A stretch of 35,598 nucleotides of DNA from an uncultured Bacilli bacterium. GTDB taxonomy: Bacteria > Bacillota_I > Bacilli_A > RF39 > UBA660. Within the stretch, counting starts at the first letter, position 1. Every line of letters begins with the position of its first letter. The translations under genes were made by a program, and so were the position numbers. Location of the stretch: NCBI GenBank assembly GCA_944331915.1, contig CALVIR010000010.1, forward strand, positions 1 to 35,598, written 5' to 3'. Positions 8,319-18,023 of this stretch are shown here, piece by piece. The notes under the pieces are model-generated. The model made no database searches. It had not been told where the DNA came from and saw only the letters and a program-made list of their open reading frames with translations.

Positions 8319-10019
8319 CTATTCAATCTCAACAATATCTCCAAATAATTCAACTACCTCATTAATTGAATCATCTAACTCATCACTTAAAATTTTATCA
8401 CTACTACTAGAAATATTCAAGCTTGGTTCTTCTTGATATTCAAAGTGTTTACCCTCATTTAGTAATTTAATATATTCTTTCTTTAATTGCTCCCATTTTT
8501 CATTAGTAATAACCGCAATATGTTTATTTGCATTAGTTATTTTATTATAAAAATCCTCTAATTTATCAAGATGATCTTTTAATTTTTCTATCATTCCTTC
8601 ATAATCATAACTAATTACCAAATTATCAGTACTTGAAGCTCTTACCTTTGCATCTAAAAGTTCACATGCTAAGTAACCATTTTCCTGATCAAAAGTATAA
8701 TCATCAAGTAGTTTATAATTATTTATCTCTTTAACCAATTCTTCCTTTGCTGCTTTTATCATTGTATTTTTAGTTCTAATTTCCATCAAATTAGAAAACT
8801 GTTCTAAAGAAATATTTTGTTTTTTTCTACTCATAACAGGCTCTATATTATCTTCCTTTTTCTTAATATTTGATGTAGTTTCTTCCTTAGCTACTTTAGT
8901 TTCACCTAGTTTTTCTTCATTTATATTTGTCCTAATTTCTTCTCGTTTTATCTGAGCATCAGGTTCAACAGTCTTATTTTTATTCTTTAGATCGTTCATA
9001 TAACTAAGCAAGGTTATTTCAACAGATATCCTTACATCATCAGCTTTCTTTATAGAAACTAACCGATCATTTAATATATTTAGAAACTCTACCATAGTAT
9101 TTGCAGAAAACTCTAAAGCTTGATCAGAAATATAATAAGCAAACAATTCATCTTTTATATTCAACATTAACTGTTTAAGGATTTGAACCAAGTTTTTTCC
9201 CTCTAAATAATAAGTCTCTATTAATTCTAAAACTTTAGATACATTAGCAGAAAAAATATAATTTTCAAATTTCTTAATTTTTTGAGTAGTTATCTGTCCA
9301 TTTATATTATAAAAATCTTCTACTGTTATTTTCTCTAAATTATAAGCATATAACTTATCCAACAAACTAATTGCATCCCTCAAACATCCATCAGATGATT
9401 CGGCAATTTTTTCAAGCACTTCATCATCAATATTAATATTCTCAGCATCAACTATTGTTTTTAAGCGCATTACAATCTTATCATTTGTAATTTTCTTAAA
9501 ATTGTACCACTGACATCTAGAAATAATAGTTAACGGAATTTTTTCAGGATCAGTCGTTGCCAGAATAAAAATAACATGACTAGGTGGTTCTTCAATTGTT
9601 TTCAATAAAGCATTAAAAGCCCCAATAGATAACATATGAACCTCATCTATTATATAAACTTTATATTTAAGTTCACTAGGTAAAATATTAACTTTATTTC
9701 TTAATTCCCGGATTTCATCAACCCCATTATTAGAAGCCGCATCAATTTCAATAATATCCATACATTCATTAGAAAATGAGTAATTACAATTTTTACATTT
9801 TCCGCACGCCAACCCGTCAACTGGTTCAAGACAATTAACTGCTCTTGCAAAAATCTTTGCAATCGTAGTTTTACCTGTACCACGAGGACCAGAAAAAAGA
9901 TAAGCATGACTTATATGATTATATTTAACAGCATTTTTTAATGTTTCAACAATTATATCCTGTCCAACTACGTCTTTAAAATCCAAAGGTCTATATTTTC
10001 TATATAAAGCCTGATACAT
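8319..10019 (-). CDS. dnaX: DNA polymerase III gamma/tau subunit
   Basis: This is the clamp-loader ATPase and replisome organiser. It has Walker A GPRGTGKTT (about residues 44-52), a zinc module with cysteines at CLEP...CGKCKNC (67-83), Walker B IDEVHMLS, EEPP, and the sensor/arginine-finger segment TTDPEKIPLTIISRCQ. Domain III follows, then a charged linker (about 360-410) and a C-terminal tau-like region. The length of 566 is normal for Bacillota. I looked for a programmed frameshift signal and found none convincing. The upstream gap to tadA is 44 bases. The ybaB and recR genes follow immediately. Confidence 0.97.
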   Translation of the reverse strand: MYQALYRKYRPLDFKDVVGQDIIVETLKNAVKYNHISHAYLFSGPRGTGKTTIAKIFARAVNCLEPVDGLACGKCKNCNYSFSNECMDIIEIDAASNNGVDEIRELRNKVNILPSELKYKVYIIDEVHMLSIGAFNALLKTIEEPPSHVIFILATTDPEKIPLTIISRCQWYNFKKITNDKIVMRLKTIVDAENINIDDEVLEKIAESSDGCLRDAISLLDKLYAYNLEKITVEDFYNINGQITTQKIKKFENYIFSANVSKVLELIETYYLEGKNLVQILKQLMLNIKDELFAYYISDQALEFSANTMVEFLNILNDRLVSIKKADDVRISVEITLLSYMNDLKNKNKTVEPDAQIKREEIRTNINEEKLGETKVAKEETTSNIKKKEDNIEPVMSRKKQNISLEQFSNLMEIRTKNTMIKAAKEELVKEINNYKLLDDYTFDQENGYLACELLDAKVRASSTDNLVISYDYEGMIEKLKDHLDKLEDFYNKITNANKHIAVITNEKWEQLKKEYIKLLNEGKHFEYQEEPSLNISSSSDKILSDELDDSINEVVELFGDIVEIE

Positions 10020-10063
10020 ACCATCACCCCAATCAATATATAGTATACATGAGTGAAAGAAAA

Positions 10064-10531
10064 TTATCTATCTAAAACGTTTGTTTTAACACGTTTTTTT
10101 TCAAAAAACTCTGTTATAAAATTAGTATTATCAAAATCACAATTCATTTTAATGTTTTCCACAGGCTTATTCGCATCTATATTTGTAAATATTTCTTTAA
10201 CAATTTTCTTATTTTCACAGCTAGTTGAATCAAACAAATAATAAACACGATCTATCCTTGCTTGCTTAATAGCACTAGCACACATTGGACAAGGTTCAAG
10301 AGTTACATACATATCACAACCATTTAAACGCCAGTTTTGTAATTTTTTACTTGCTTTCATAATAGCAGTAATTTCCGCATGTTCTATAACACAACGTCTT
10401 TCTTCCTTTCGATTATATGCTTCAGAAATGATTTCACCATTTTTAACTATAACCGCACCTACCGGAACCTCATTTTTTTTATATGCTTTAAAGGCCTCTT
10501 CTATAGCAACCTTCATATAATTATCTTTCAT
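10064..10531 (-). CDS. tadA: tRNA-specific adenosine deaminase TadA
   Basis: TadA deaminates A34 to inosine in the tRNA-Arg(ACG) anticodon. The zinc-dependent deaminase motif is complete: HAEITAIMKA (catalytic Glu and first zinc ligand) and PCPMCASAI (two cysteine ligands). GAVIVKNGEIISEAYNRKE is also a family block. Length (155 aa) is typical. The ATG at 10531 is preceded by AGGAGGGA. The SRP RNA gene lies directly upstream in the same direction, and the neighbourhood tadA-SRP RNA-dnaX is conserved in Bacillus, although there the RNA lies between the two genes. Confidence 0.96.
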   Translation of the reverse strand: MKDNYMKVAIEEAFKAYKKNEVPVGAVIVKNGEIISEAYNRKEERRCVIEHAEITAIMKASKKLQNWRLNGCDMYVTLEPCPMCASAIKQARIDRVYYLFDSTSCENKKIVKEIFTNIDANKPVENIKMNCDFDNTNFITEFFEKKRVKTNVLDR

Positions 10532-10550
10532 CTAATTGTCCCTCCTAAAA

Positions 10551-10580
10551 CAAAAAAAAAGTGCACATAAATTAAATTTG
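10551..10580 (-). terminator. Intrinsic terminator formed by the SRP RNA 3' stem
   Basis: The 3' strand of the SRP RNA hairpin (ending GTGCAC on the minus strand) is followed at once by nine T residues (complement of 10552-10560). This is a typical way for this RNA to end. It also separates the RNA from tadA. Confidence 0.7.
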
Positions 10581-10633
10581 TTAAGGCTGCTATGTTTCCA
10601 TTCTGACCTGGTTCCAAACTAATTTATTGCACA
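10552..10633 (-). ncRNA. ffs: Small SRP RNA (4.5S-like)
   Basis: On the minus strand the conserved helix-8 region reads GGTCAG-AATGGAAACAT-AGCAGCC, the same length and layout as E. coli GGTCAG-N11-A-GCAGCC, with a GAAA tetraloop on an ATG/CAT stem. The flanks pair into one long hairpin: TGCA, ATAAATT and GTTTG on the 5' side with CAAAT, AATTTAT and TGCAC on the 3' side. A run of nine U ends the RNA, so it carries its own terminator. This gives about 80 nt, an Alu-less bacterial type. It should bind Ffh to target membrane proteins. Ends are estimated from the promoter and the U-tract. Confidence 0.9.
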
Positions 10634-10638
10634 AGAAA

Positions 10639-10667
10639 ATTATAGTACTTTTTTATTTTTTTTACAA
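10639..10667 (-). promoter_or_regulatory. SRP RNA promoter
   Basis: On the minus strand TTGTAA (10667-10662) and a perfect TATAAT (10644-10639) are separated by exactly 17 bases. The predicted start is about 10632, at the 5' foot of the SRP RNA helix. This is the best-matching vegetative promoter on the left arm. Confidence 0.8.
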
Positions 10668-10698
10668 GTACATATTTAACAAACATAATCAAAACCGC

Positions 10699-10722
10699 AA
10701 ATTATTTCCCGGGAAATAATTT
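10699..10722. promoter_or_regulatory. noc-box: Noc-binding-type palindrome 1 of island
   Basis: A perfect 24-bp palindrome with the core ATTTCCCGGGAAAT at 10704-10717. It is the left end of the NBS+parS module; parS follows at 10785. Confidence 0.88.
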
Positions 10723-10784
10723 ATTGGAAATTATACTGATAAAAATGGAAATTTATCAGTATATTTGACATTCGACAAGTATAA

Positions 10785-10800
10785 TGTTCCACGTGAAACA
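10785..10800. promoter_or_regulatory. parS: parS site 1
   Basis: TGTTCCACGTGAAACA is an exact match to the B. subtilis parS consensus TGTTNCACGTGAAACA bound by ParB/Spo0J. It lies 84 bp from the start of the 20-bp NBS at 10701, and the same spacing recurs in the second module. Confidence 0.95.
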
Positions 10801-10949
10801 TAGTCTATAATATTATATTTTCATATTAATGAATCTTATATCATCAACAACAACTCCAACTTATCGTTTTAAAACAAAAAAAGCAGTTCATTTGCACTAT
10901 AATCACAATTAAAAGTTAAAGAATAAATAATATTCAAAATAATCATAAT

Positions 10950-10987
10950 AATTACTAAATTATTTCCCGGGAAATAATTTAGTAATT
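10950..10987. promoter_or_regulatory. noc-box: Noc-binding-type palindrome 2, extended to 38 bp
   Basis: The core ATTTCCCGGGAAAT at 10962-10975 sits in a perfect 38-bp palindrome. The outer arms begin AATTACTAA and end TTAGTAATT, a flank found at no other site. There is no parS within 280 bp to its right and no U-tract. Confidence 0.88.
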
Positions 10988-11263
10988 TATCTAAAAAATA
11001 TTTTTTGTAATTATCTCATATAAAATAGAAACAACTAATATTTTTCCAAAACCTTTATTTTAACCAAAAAGAAATATACATTAATAAATACTTACAAAAA
11101 TCCAATTTATTAAAATAAAGGCATTTACTGTTTTAAGCTTCTATAAACTTTATAAAAAGGTTACACACTTTCTACCTAAATACCGTTATGTTTAATTAAA
11201 ATTTATAAAAACATCACATATTATAAAAAAGGTTTTATATAATATTTATTTTTACATTTATCA

Positions 11264-11287
11264 AAATTATTTCCCGGGAAATAATTT
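11264..11287. promoter_or_regulatory. noc-box: Noc-binding-type palindrome 3 of island
   Basis: A perfect 24-bp palindrome with the core ATTTCCCGGGAAAT at 11269-11282. It is the left end of the second copy of the NBS+parS module. Confidence 0.88.
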
Positions 11288-11349
11288 GCTGGAAATTTTA
11301 CTAGTAAAACTGGAAATATATCAGTATACTTGACATTCAACAAGTATAA

Positions 11350-11365
11350 TGTTCCACGTGAAACA
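11350..11365. promoter_or_regulatory. parS: parS site 2
   Basis: TGTTCCACGTGAAACA, identical to parS site 1 and again 84 bp from the start of the neighbouring NBS at 11266. Confidence 0.95.
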
Positions 11366-11509
11366 TAGTCTATAATATTATATTTCTATAACATTTTTCA
11401 TTCATCAACAAATTCATTCTTATGCAAGATTTATACTTAATGCATAAAATAATACAGTTATACTTATTCATAATCAAATTTAACAAAGAAATATATAAAA
11501 AGAGAGCTT

Positions 11510-11559
11510 TATAATTAGTAGTAAATTATTTCCCGGGAAATAATTTACTACTAATTATA
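11510..11559. promoter_or_regulatory. noc-box: Noc-binding-type palindrome 4, extended to 50 bp
   Basis: The core ATTTCCCGGGAAAT at 11528-11541 lies at the centre of a perfect, spacer-free 50-bp palindrome. The left arm starts TATAATTAGTAGTAA and the right arm ends with its exact complement. It is the longest dyad in the window. The flanking arm is unique to this site. Confidence 0.9.
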
Positions 11560-11602
11560 CCTTCTTCAAAAAATAGAATTTTTTTATATTACATGAATTT
11601 TA

Positions 11603-11618
11603 TGTTTCACGTGAAACA
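11603..11618. promoter_or_regulatory. parS: parS site 3
   Basis: TGTTTCACGTGAAACA, a fully palindromic parS matching the consensus, within an 18-bp dyad (11602-11619). It lies 78 bp from the start of the NBS at 11525. Confidence 0.95.
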
Positions 11619-11805
11619 TCCTATTTTATTAATGCTATATTAATTAATATAAAAAAATATCATTAGCTTTATATTTATAGATCTTATTATAAATTAATTT
11701 GCTATAAAAGAGACGTTTCTATACTAATTAAATTTTTTTTATTTCCATATTACTCTTTCTTATTACATAAAATATTTAATTATATTAAAAAACTCAATAC
11801 AACAA

Positions 11806-11837
11806 GAGAGAATTATTTCCCGGGAAATAATTCTCTC
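11806..11837. promoter_or_regulatory. noc-box: Noc-binding-type palindrome 5, extended to 32 bp
   Basis: The core ATTTCCCGGGAAAT at 11815-11828 is flanked by GAGAG on the left and CTCTC on the right, giving a 32-bp perfect palindrome. Confidence 0.88.
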
Positions 11838-11895
11838 CATTACAAAACTAACTTAAACATTACTAATTCATTTAAAATTAATGAAAATATAGAAA

Positions 11896-11925
11896 TGAGT
11901 TATGTTTCACGTGAAACATAACTCA
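11896..11925. promoter_or_regulatory. parS: parS site 4 within a 30-bp palindrome
   Basis: TGTTTCACGTGAAACA at 11903-11918 is a perfect parS. The dyad continues outward through TGAGTTA and TAACTCA to 30 bp. It lies 91 bp from the start of the NBS at 11812. Confidence 0.95.
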
Positions 11926-12093
11926 CAAATACAATAATTAAATAACTAAGGAAAATAATATTAATTGATACAATACTGCATTATATAGACTTTTAATTAT
12001 CATTTATTTTTTTTCAAAACATTAATATAATCCATAGCTGCAACTTATGTCAAGAATGTTGATATTTTTCCAATTATTCTGAAATTTTAACCA

Positions 12094-12121
12094 AAAAATT
12101 ATTTCCCGGGAAATAATTTTT
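12094..12121. promoter_or_regulatory. noc-box: Noc-binding-type palindrome 6
   Basis: The core ATTTCCCGGGAAAT at 12101-12114 lies within a 28-bp perfect palindrome with A/T-only flanks. No parS accompanies it. Confidence 0.87.
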
Positions 12122-12346
12122 CTGTTTTTTTAATAATTTTTACTAAAAACAAAACAATCAAATCAAAATAAAAACATAAAACAAGTACATATAATTTTAG
12201 TAAGCATGATAGTCAAATTACAAACAAACATAACTAAAATAATAGCAGTTATTCTATATTATTAAACAAATAGTAATTAATATTACTATATATTCAAATT
12301 TCAAAAAATATAATAAAGTTTTAAACAACAATTATATAATACATTA

Positions 12347-12376
12347 CTCAAATTATTTCCCGGGAAATAATTTGAG
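12347..12376. promoter_or_regulatory. noc-box: Noc-binding-type palindrome 7
   Basis: The core ATTTCCCGGGAAAT at 12355-12368 is flanked by CTCAA and TTGAG to make a 30-bp palindrome. It lies 12 bases beyond the gyrA terminator U-tract and has no parS partner. Confidence 0.87.
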
Positions 12377-12390
12377 ATAATAAAATGTTA

Positions 12391-12416
12391 AAAAAAAGAA
12401 CCTATTCAGTAGGCTC
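12391..12416 (-). terminator. gyrA terminator
   Basis: On the minus strand GAGCCTA and TAGGTTC pair (7 bp with one G-T) around a five-base loop, followed by seven to eight T. The stem overlaps the gyrA stop codon at 12402-12404. It should end the recF-gyrB-gyrA transcript before the centromere-like island. Confidence 0.85.
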
Positions 12417-14852
12417 CTCCTCATTAATATTACTTTCTTTATCCACAATAGTAACAGTTGATACTTTCTGATCATCTTTTAAATGAATTAATCTAACACC
12501 TTGTGTAGCACGTTTTAAAGTAGAAATTTGATCTAAAGGCATTCTCATAATTATACCACTATCAGTAATTATCATAACATCCTTAGTTTCTTCAGCATCA
12601 CTATCTATACAATTTAAAGATATCATATTACCATTCTTTTCAGTTAAGTTCAACGCTTTTACACCCTTACTACCACGATGTGTTAAGCGATATTCATTAA
12701 TATCAGTCTTCTTACCATAACCATTTTCAGTAACAATAAGAATATTCTGATTTTCATTAACAACATTAGCACCAACTACCATACTACCATCTAATTCCAT
12801 ACCTTTAACTCCAGAACTACCTCTACCCATAGCTCTTATCTCTGATTCAACAAAACGTACCATTCTACCATTACTGGCACCAATTGTAATCTCATTGTTA
12901 CCAGTAGTTTTATCCACAGCAATTAACTCATCGTTATCTTTAAGTATAATTGCTATTTTTCCACTCTTCCTAATATTATCAAATTCCTTTATTTCTGTAC
13001 GTTTTACTAAACCATTTTTAGTAACAAATAGTAAATATTTGTAGTTTTCCACAGAAGGTTCAAGGCAAACTATCGAACTAATGTTTTCGCTGTTTTCTAA
13101 AGATAATAAATTAACCACTGGTAATCCTTTAGATTGACGGTTATATTCAGGTATCTCATAACCTTTCAATCTATAAACCTTACCTTTATTTGAGAAAAAT
13201 AAGATATAATCATGTGATTTCATTGAAATTAAATGTTTTACAAAATCTTCCTCATTTGTACTCATACCCTTAATTCCTACTCCACCACGATTCTGAACTT
13301 TATAAGTATCTGCTTTCATCCGTTTTATATAACCATTATTAGTTAAAGTAACAATAATATCCTCTACAGGTATTAATGACTCATCTTCAATATACTCTAT
13401 CGCTGTCATATCAATATTAGTACGTCTCTCATCGCCATATTTAGCTTTAATTTCTAGCAATTCTTCTTTAATAACACCTAATATCTTCTCATCACTACCC
13501 AAGATTGACTTTAATTCAGCAATTAATTTAAGTAATTCATCCAATTCATTTTCTATTTTTTCTCTTTCTAAGCCCGTTAAACGTCTTAATCTCATTTCCA
13601 AAATAGCATTCGCTTGAATTTCACTTAAACCAAACTTACTCATTAAACCATTTCTAGCCTCTTCATCAGACTTAGAACCTCTAATTAACTTAATAACCTC
13701 ATCAATATGATCTAAAGCTATCTTCAATCCTTCTAAAATATGAACTCTTTTCTCTGCATTATCTAAATCAAATTTTGTTCTTCTGATAATTATCTCTCTT
13801 TGAAAATCAATATACTTTGCAATTATATCTTTAAGTCCCAATGTTTTAGGAACACCTTGATCTAGCATCAAGAAAATAATTCCATATGTTGTTTGAAACT
13901 GAGTATGCTTATATAACTTATTTAAAACAACCTGAGCATTAGCATCTTTCTTTAAGGTAATAGTAATTTTAATACCATCCTTTAAATCAGAATGATAATC
14001 AGAAATCCCTTCAATTGTCTTATTATGAACTAACTCTGCAACCTTATTTTTTAATTCCAATGTATTAACACCATAAGGTACCTCATCAATTACAATACAT
14101 TGTCTTCCATGACTTTCCTCAATTTGGGCCTTACTCCTAATAGTAATAGTACCTCGACCAGTCTCATAAGCTTTTCTAATTCCACTATTACCTAAAATAG
14201 AAGCCCCTGTTGGAAAATCTGGTCCTTTAATATATTTCATCAACCCATCAACATCAATATCAGGATTATCTATATAAGCAACACATCCATCTATGACCTC
14301 ACCTAAATTATGAGGAGGAATATTTGTTGCCATACCAACTGCAATACCAGTCGTTCCATTAACTAAAATATTAGGAAATCTAGATGGTAAAACCTCAGGT
14401 TCTTTCGTTGTTTCATCAAAGTTTGGAACAAAATTAACAGTATTTTTATTTATATTACGTAATAATTCCAAAGATATCTTTGAAAGTCTAGACTCAGTAT
14501 AACGCATTGCTGCTGCTCCATAACCTTCAATATTACCAAAATTACCATGGCCATCAATTAACATATAACGATATGAAAAATCCTGTGCCATTCTAACCAT
14601 CGCTTCATAAATAGACGAATCTCCATGAGGATGGTAATTACCCATAACCTCACCTACTGTTTTCGCACTTTTCTTATGAGGTTTATCAGGAGTATAACCA
14701 GATTCATACATTGAATAAAGTATTCTTCTATGAACTGGTTTCAAACCATCTCGTAAATCAGGTAAAGCCCTAGCTACAATAACACTCATTGAATACTCTA
14801 AAAAAGAATCTTTTACCTCTTTTACTATATTATTCTGTTCTAATCTATCCAT
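12402..14852 (-). CDS. gyrA: DNA gyrase subunit A
   Basis: This is the DNA breakage-reunion subunit of gyrase. The catalytic tyrosine is Y118 in AAMRYTES. The quinolone-determining region reads [11 protein letters not shown], with Ser79 and Glu83 at the E. coli S83/D87 positions, the unmutated Gram-positive pattern. The C-terminal beta-pinwheel follows, and its gyrase box is QNRGGVG rather than the usual QRRGGKG. That is an unusual substitution, but adjacency to gyrB supports GyrA over ParC. Length 816 is normal. The ATG lies 9 bases after the gyrB stop with AGGAGGT before it. Confidence 0.95.
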   Translation of the reverse strand: MDRLEQNNIVKEVKDSFLEYSMSVIVARALPDLRDGLKPVHRRILYSMYESGYTPDKPHKKSAKTVGEVMGNYHPHGDSSIYEAMVRMAQDFSYRYMLIDGHGNFGNIEGYGAAAMRYTESRLSKISLELLRNINKNTVNFVPNFDETTKEPEVLPSRFPNILVNGTTGIAVGMATNIPPHNLGEVIDGCVAYIDNPDIDVDGLMKYIKGPDFPTGASILGNSGIRKAYETGRGTITIRSKAQIEESHGRQCIVIDEVPYGVNTLELKNKVAELVHNKTIEGISDYHSDLKDGIKITITLKKDANAQVVLNKLYKHTQFQTTYGIIFLMLDQGVPKTLGLKDIIAKYIDFQREIIIRRTKFDLDNAEKRVHILEGLKIALDHIDEVIKLIRGSKSDEEARNGLMSKFGLSEIQANAILEMRLRRLTGLEREKIENELDELLKLIAELKSILGSDEKILGVIKEELLEIKAKYGDERRTNIDMTAIEYIEDESLIPVEDIIVTLTNNGYIKRMKADTYKVQNRGGVGIKGMSTNEEDFVKHLISMKSHDYILFFSNKGKVYRLKGYEIPEYNRQSKGLPVVNLLSLENSENISSIVCLEPSVENYKYLLFVTKNGLVKRTEIKEFDNIRKSGKIAIILKDNDELIAVDKTTGNNEITIGASNGRMVRFVESEIRAMGRGSSGVKGMELDGSMVVGANVVNENQNILIVTENGYGKKTDINEYRLTHRGSKGVKALNLTEKNGNMISLNCIDSDAEETKDVMIITDSGIIMRMPLDQISTLKRATQGVRLIHLKDDQKVSTVTIVDKESNINEEEPTE

Positions 14853-14861
14853 GTTTACCTC

Positions 14862-16790
<1,929 letters not shown>

Positions 16791-17903
16791 CTAACTCCTT
16801 TCAATACTACCATTTTCCACTTTAAAAACAACTGCATCTTTTATAATAGTTTTAGAAATATTCTTTAAATCTGTAGTTGTAATAATACTTTGAATATCTT
16901 TATTTATATACCTCAATACTTTATTCCTTTTAGTAATATCTAACTCACTAAAAATATCATCTAAAAGCAAAACTGGATTAGTCCCACTATATTCTTTAAA
17001 TATAGGAATAGATGCTAATTTATAAGCTAAAACTACACATTTCTGTTGTCCCAAAGATGCAAAATTTTTCATATCAACTCTATTTAAATAAAAAGAAAAA
17101 TCATCTCTATGAGGCCCATATAAAGTCATTCCAGCCTGTAATTCTCGTCGATAATTACTTTTATAGATATTTATAAGGTTGCTACGTAAATCATCGTCAG
17201 AATAGCTTTCTATAGGCAAATTAGGCCTATATTCAATATCAACCACACTAATATCGTCTGCAATATAATTATATATATCTCCAATATAATGATTAATTCT
17301 ATTTATATAATCATATCTAATCTTATATATAACTATTGCTTTCTCTATTAATTTATCTGTTAAAATATCTAAATAAGTCTTATCAGCAATACTATTTGTA
17401 TATAATATCTTCAGATATTCATTGCGCGTTTTTAAAATTTTATTATATTCATTATAAGTAACTAAATATGTAAAAGATAATTGGGAAAGAGAAATATTAA
17501 GCAAGTTTCTTCTTATACTAGGTGATCCTTTAATAATTTCTAAATCAAAAGGCGAAAAAATAACTAAATTTAAATTAGACAAATAATCTGCATATTTTCT
17601 AATTTTCTTATTATTAACATAAATATCTTTATCTTTAGGTAAGAATTCAATCTTTAAATCTTTAATTTGTCCATTATTACTTATTCTAGCTTCAATTTTA
17701 GCTTTTTGTTTATTAAACTTAATCAAATCACTTTCTAAAGCATTACGAAATGATTTAGTAAGTCCTAATATTGAAATTGCTTCTAAAATATTAGTTTTAC
17801 CACTACCATTATCACCGATAAAAATATTCATTTTCGCCCCTAAGGTAACCATAAATTTATTATAATTACGAAAATTATTAAATTTTAAAGACCTAATTAT
17901 CAT
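16791..17903 (-). CDS. recF: DNA replication and repair protein RecF
   Basis: An SMC-like ATPase that directs RecR/RecO-mediated RecA loading at gaps. Walker A is GDNGSGKTN (30-38), the ABC-type signature region is ASLGQQKCVVLAYKLA and Walker B is LLLDDIFSELD. At 370 aa it is standard. The ATG has no clear nearby Shine-Dalgarno sequence, although a stop shortly upstream leaves little room for another start. It is first in the recF-gyrB-gyrA operon. The upstream gene is comK-like instead of the usual S4-domain yaaA. Confidence 0.96.
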   Translation of the reverse strand: MIIRSLKFNNFRNYNKFMVTLGAKMNIFIGDNGSGKTNILEAISILGLTKSFRNALESDLIKFNKQKAKIEARISNNGQIKDLKIEFLPKDKDIYVNNKKIRKYADYLSNLNLVIFSPFDLEIIKGSPSIRRNLLNISLSQLSFTYLVTYNEYNKILKTRNEYLKILYTNSIADKTYLDILTDKLIEKAIVIYKIRYDYINRINHYIGDIYNYIADDISVVDIEYRPNLPIESYSDDDLRSNLINIYKSNYRRELQAGMTLYGPHRDDFSFYLNRVDMKNFASLGQQKCVVLAYKLASIPIFKEYSGTNPVLLLDDIFSELDITKRNKVLRYINKDIQSIITTTDLKNISKTIIKDAVVFKVENGSIERS

Positions 17904-17970
17904 AATTAATTAAAAAAACACCCATATAATCACCTACACCCTATTTTAGTACTCCTATACACGCAAGAAT

Positions 17971-17979
17971 ATTATACCA
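17971..17979 (-). promoter_or_regulatory. Extended -10 promoter of recF-gyrB-gyrA
   Basis: On the minus strand TGG-TATAAT forms an extended -10 element about 70 bases ahead of recF. The -35 region is poor. Together with the comK terminator upstream it marks the start of the gyrase operon. Confidence 0.6.
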
Positions 17980-18000
17980 TAAATACCCCTTAAAAAACAG

Positions 18001-18023
18001 AAAAAAAGCAAGTTTTTTGCTTT
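18001..18023 (-). terminator. comK-like gene terminator
   Basis: On the minus strand AAAGCAA and TTGCTTT pair around a five-base loop and run into a T-tract. The hairpin begins at the stop codon of the comK-like gene (18023-18025). Confidence 0.75.

Larger units (their letters stand above)
10699..10820 (+). repeat. Direct repeat copy 1 (NBS + parS module)
   Basis: This stretch matches 11264-11385 at about 111 of 120 positions counted by eye from 10701. The NBS at its left end and the parS plus the following 20 bases at its right end are identical; mismatches lie in between. Inside, 10732-10743 and 10752-10763 form a 12-bp inverted repeat that is not kept in copy 2. Confidence 0.9.
11264..11385 (+). 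repeat. Direct repeat copy 2 (NBS + parS module)
   Basis: Second copy of the 120-bp module of 10699-10820, offset by 565 bp and about 92% identical by eye. Similarity stops shortly after the shared TATAATATTATATTT segment. Confidence 0.9.
10670..12388. other. Non-coding island with interleaved Noc-type sites and parS
   Basis: About 1.7 kb between the SRP RNA promoter and the gyrA terminator in which I see no plausible coding region on either strand. It holds seven palindromes with core ATTTCCCGGGAAAT (starting at 10701, 10959, 11266, 11525, 11812, 12098, 12352) and four parS sites (10785, 11350, 11603, 11903). The rest is extremely AT-rich and otherwise unremarkable. Each parS lies 78-91 bp right of the start of a Noc-type site. 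I interpret the island as a compound loading site for ParB (parS) and a Noc-like protein. Both proteins are apparently encoded on the right arm of the window. Site identity is seen directly; function is inferred. Confidence 0.85.

Noticed and set aside
8309-8353. Longer start for ybaB
   Set aside because: It would overlap dnaX by 35 bases and add residues not found in the family, whereas the ATG at 8308 has a strong ribosome-binding site.
8819-8860. Programmed frameshift in dnaX to make a gamma form
   Set aside because: A-rich runs occur in the linker, but none has a clean slippery heptamer in the right frame with a downstream stem that I can see.
10765-10785. TTGACA and TATAAT next to parS 1 (and the same at parS 2) as a promoter
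   Set aside because: They are only 9 bp apart, far below the 16-18 bp needed, and no gene follows.
10950-11559. Long palindromes in the island read as intrinsic terminators
   Set aside because: No T-tract follows the stems on either strand, and seven in a row between one terminator and one promoter would serve no purpose. The exact Noc-site core explains them better.
10699-12376. Regularly spaced palindromes as a CRISPR array
   Set aside because: The shared repeat is only 20 bp, the intervals are 254-307 bp and partly duplicated, and there are no cas genes in the window.
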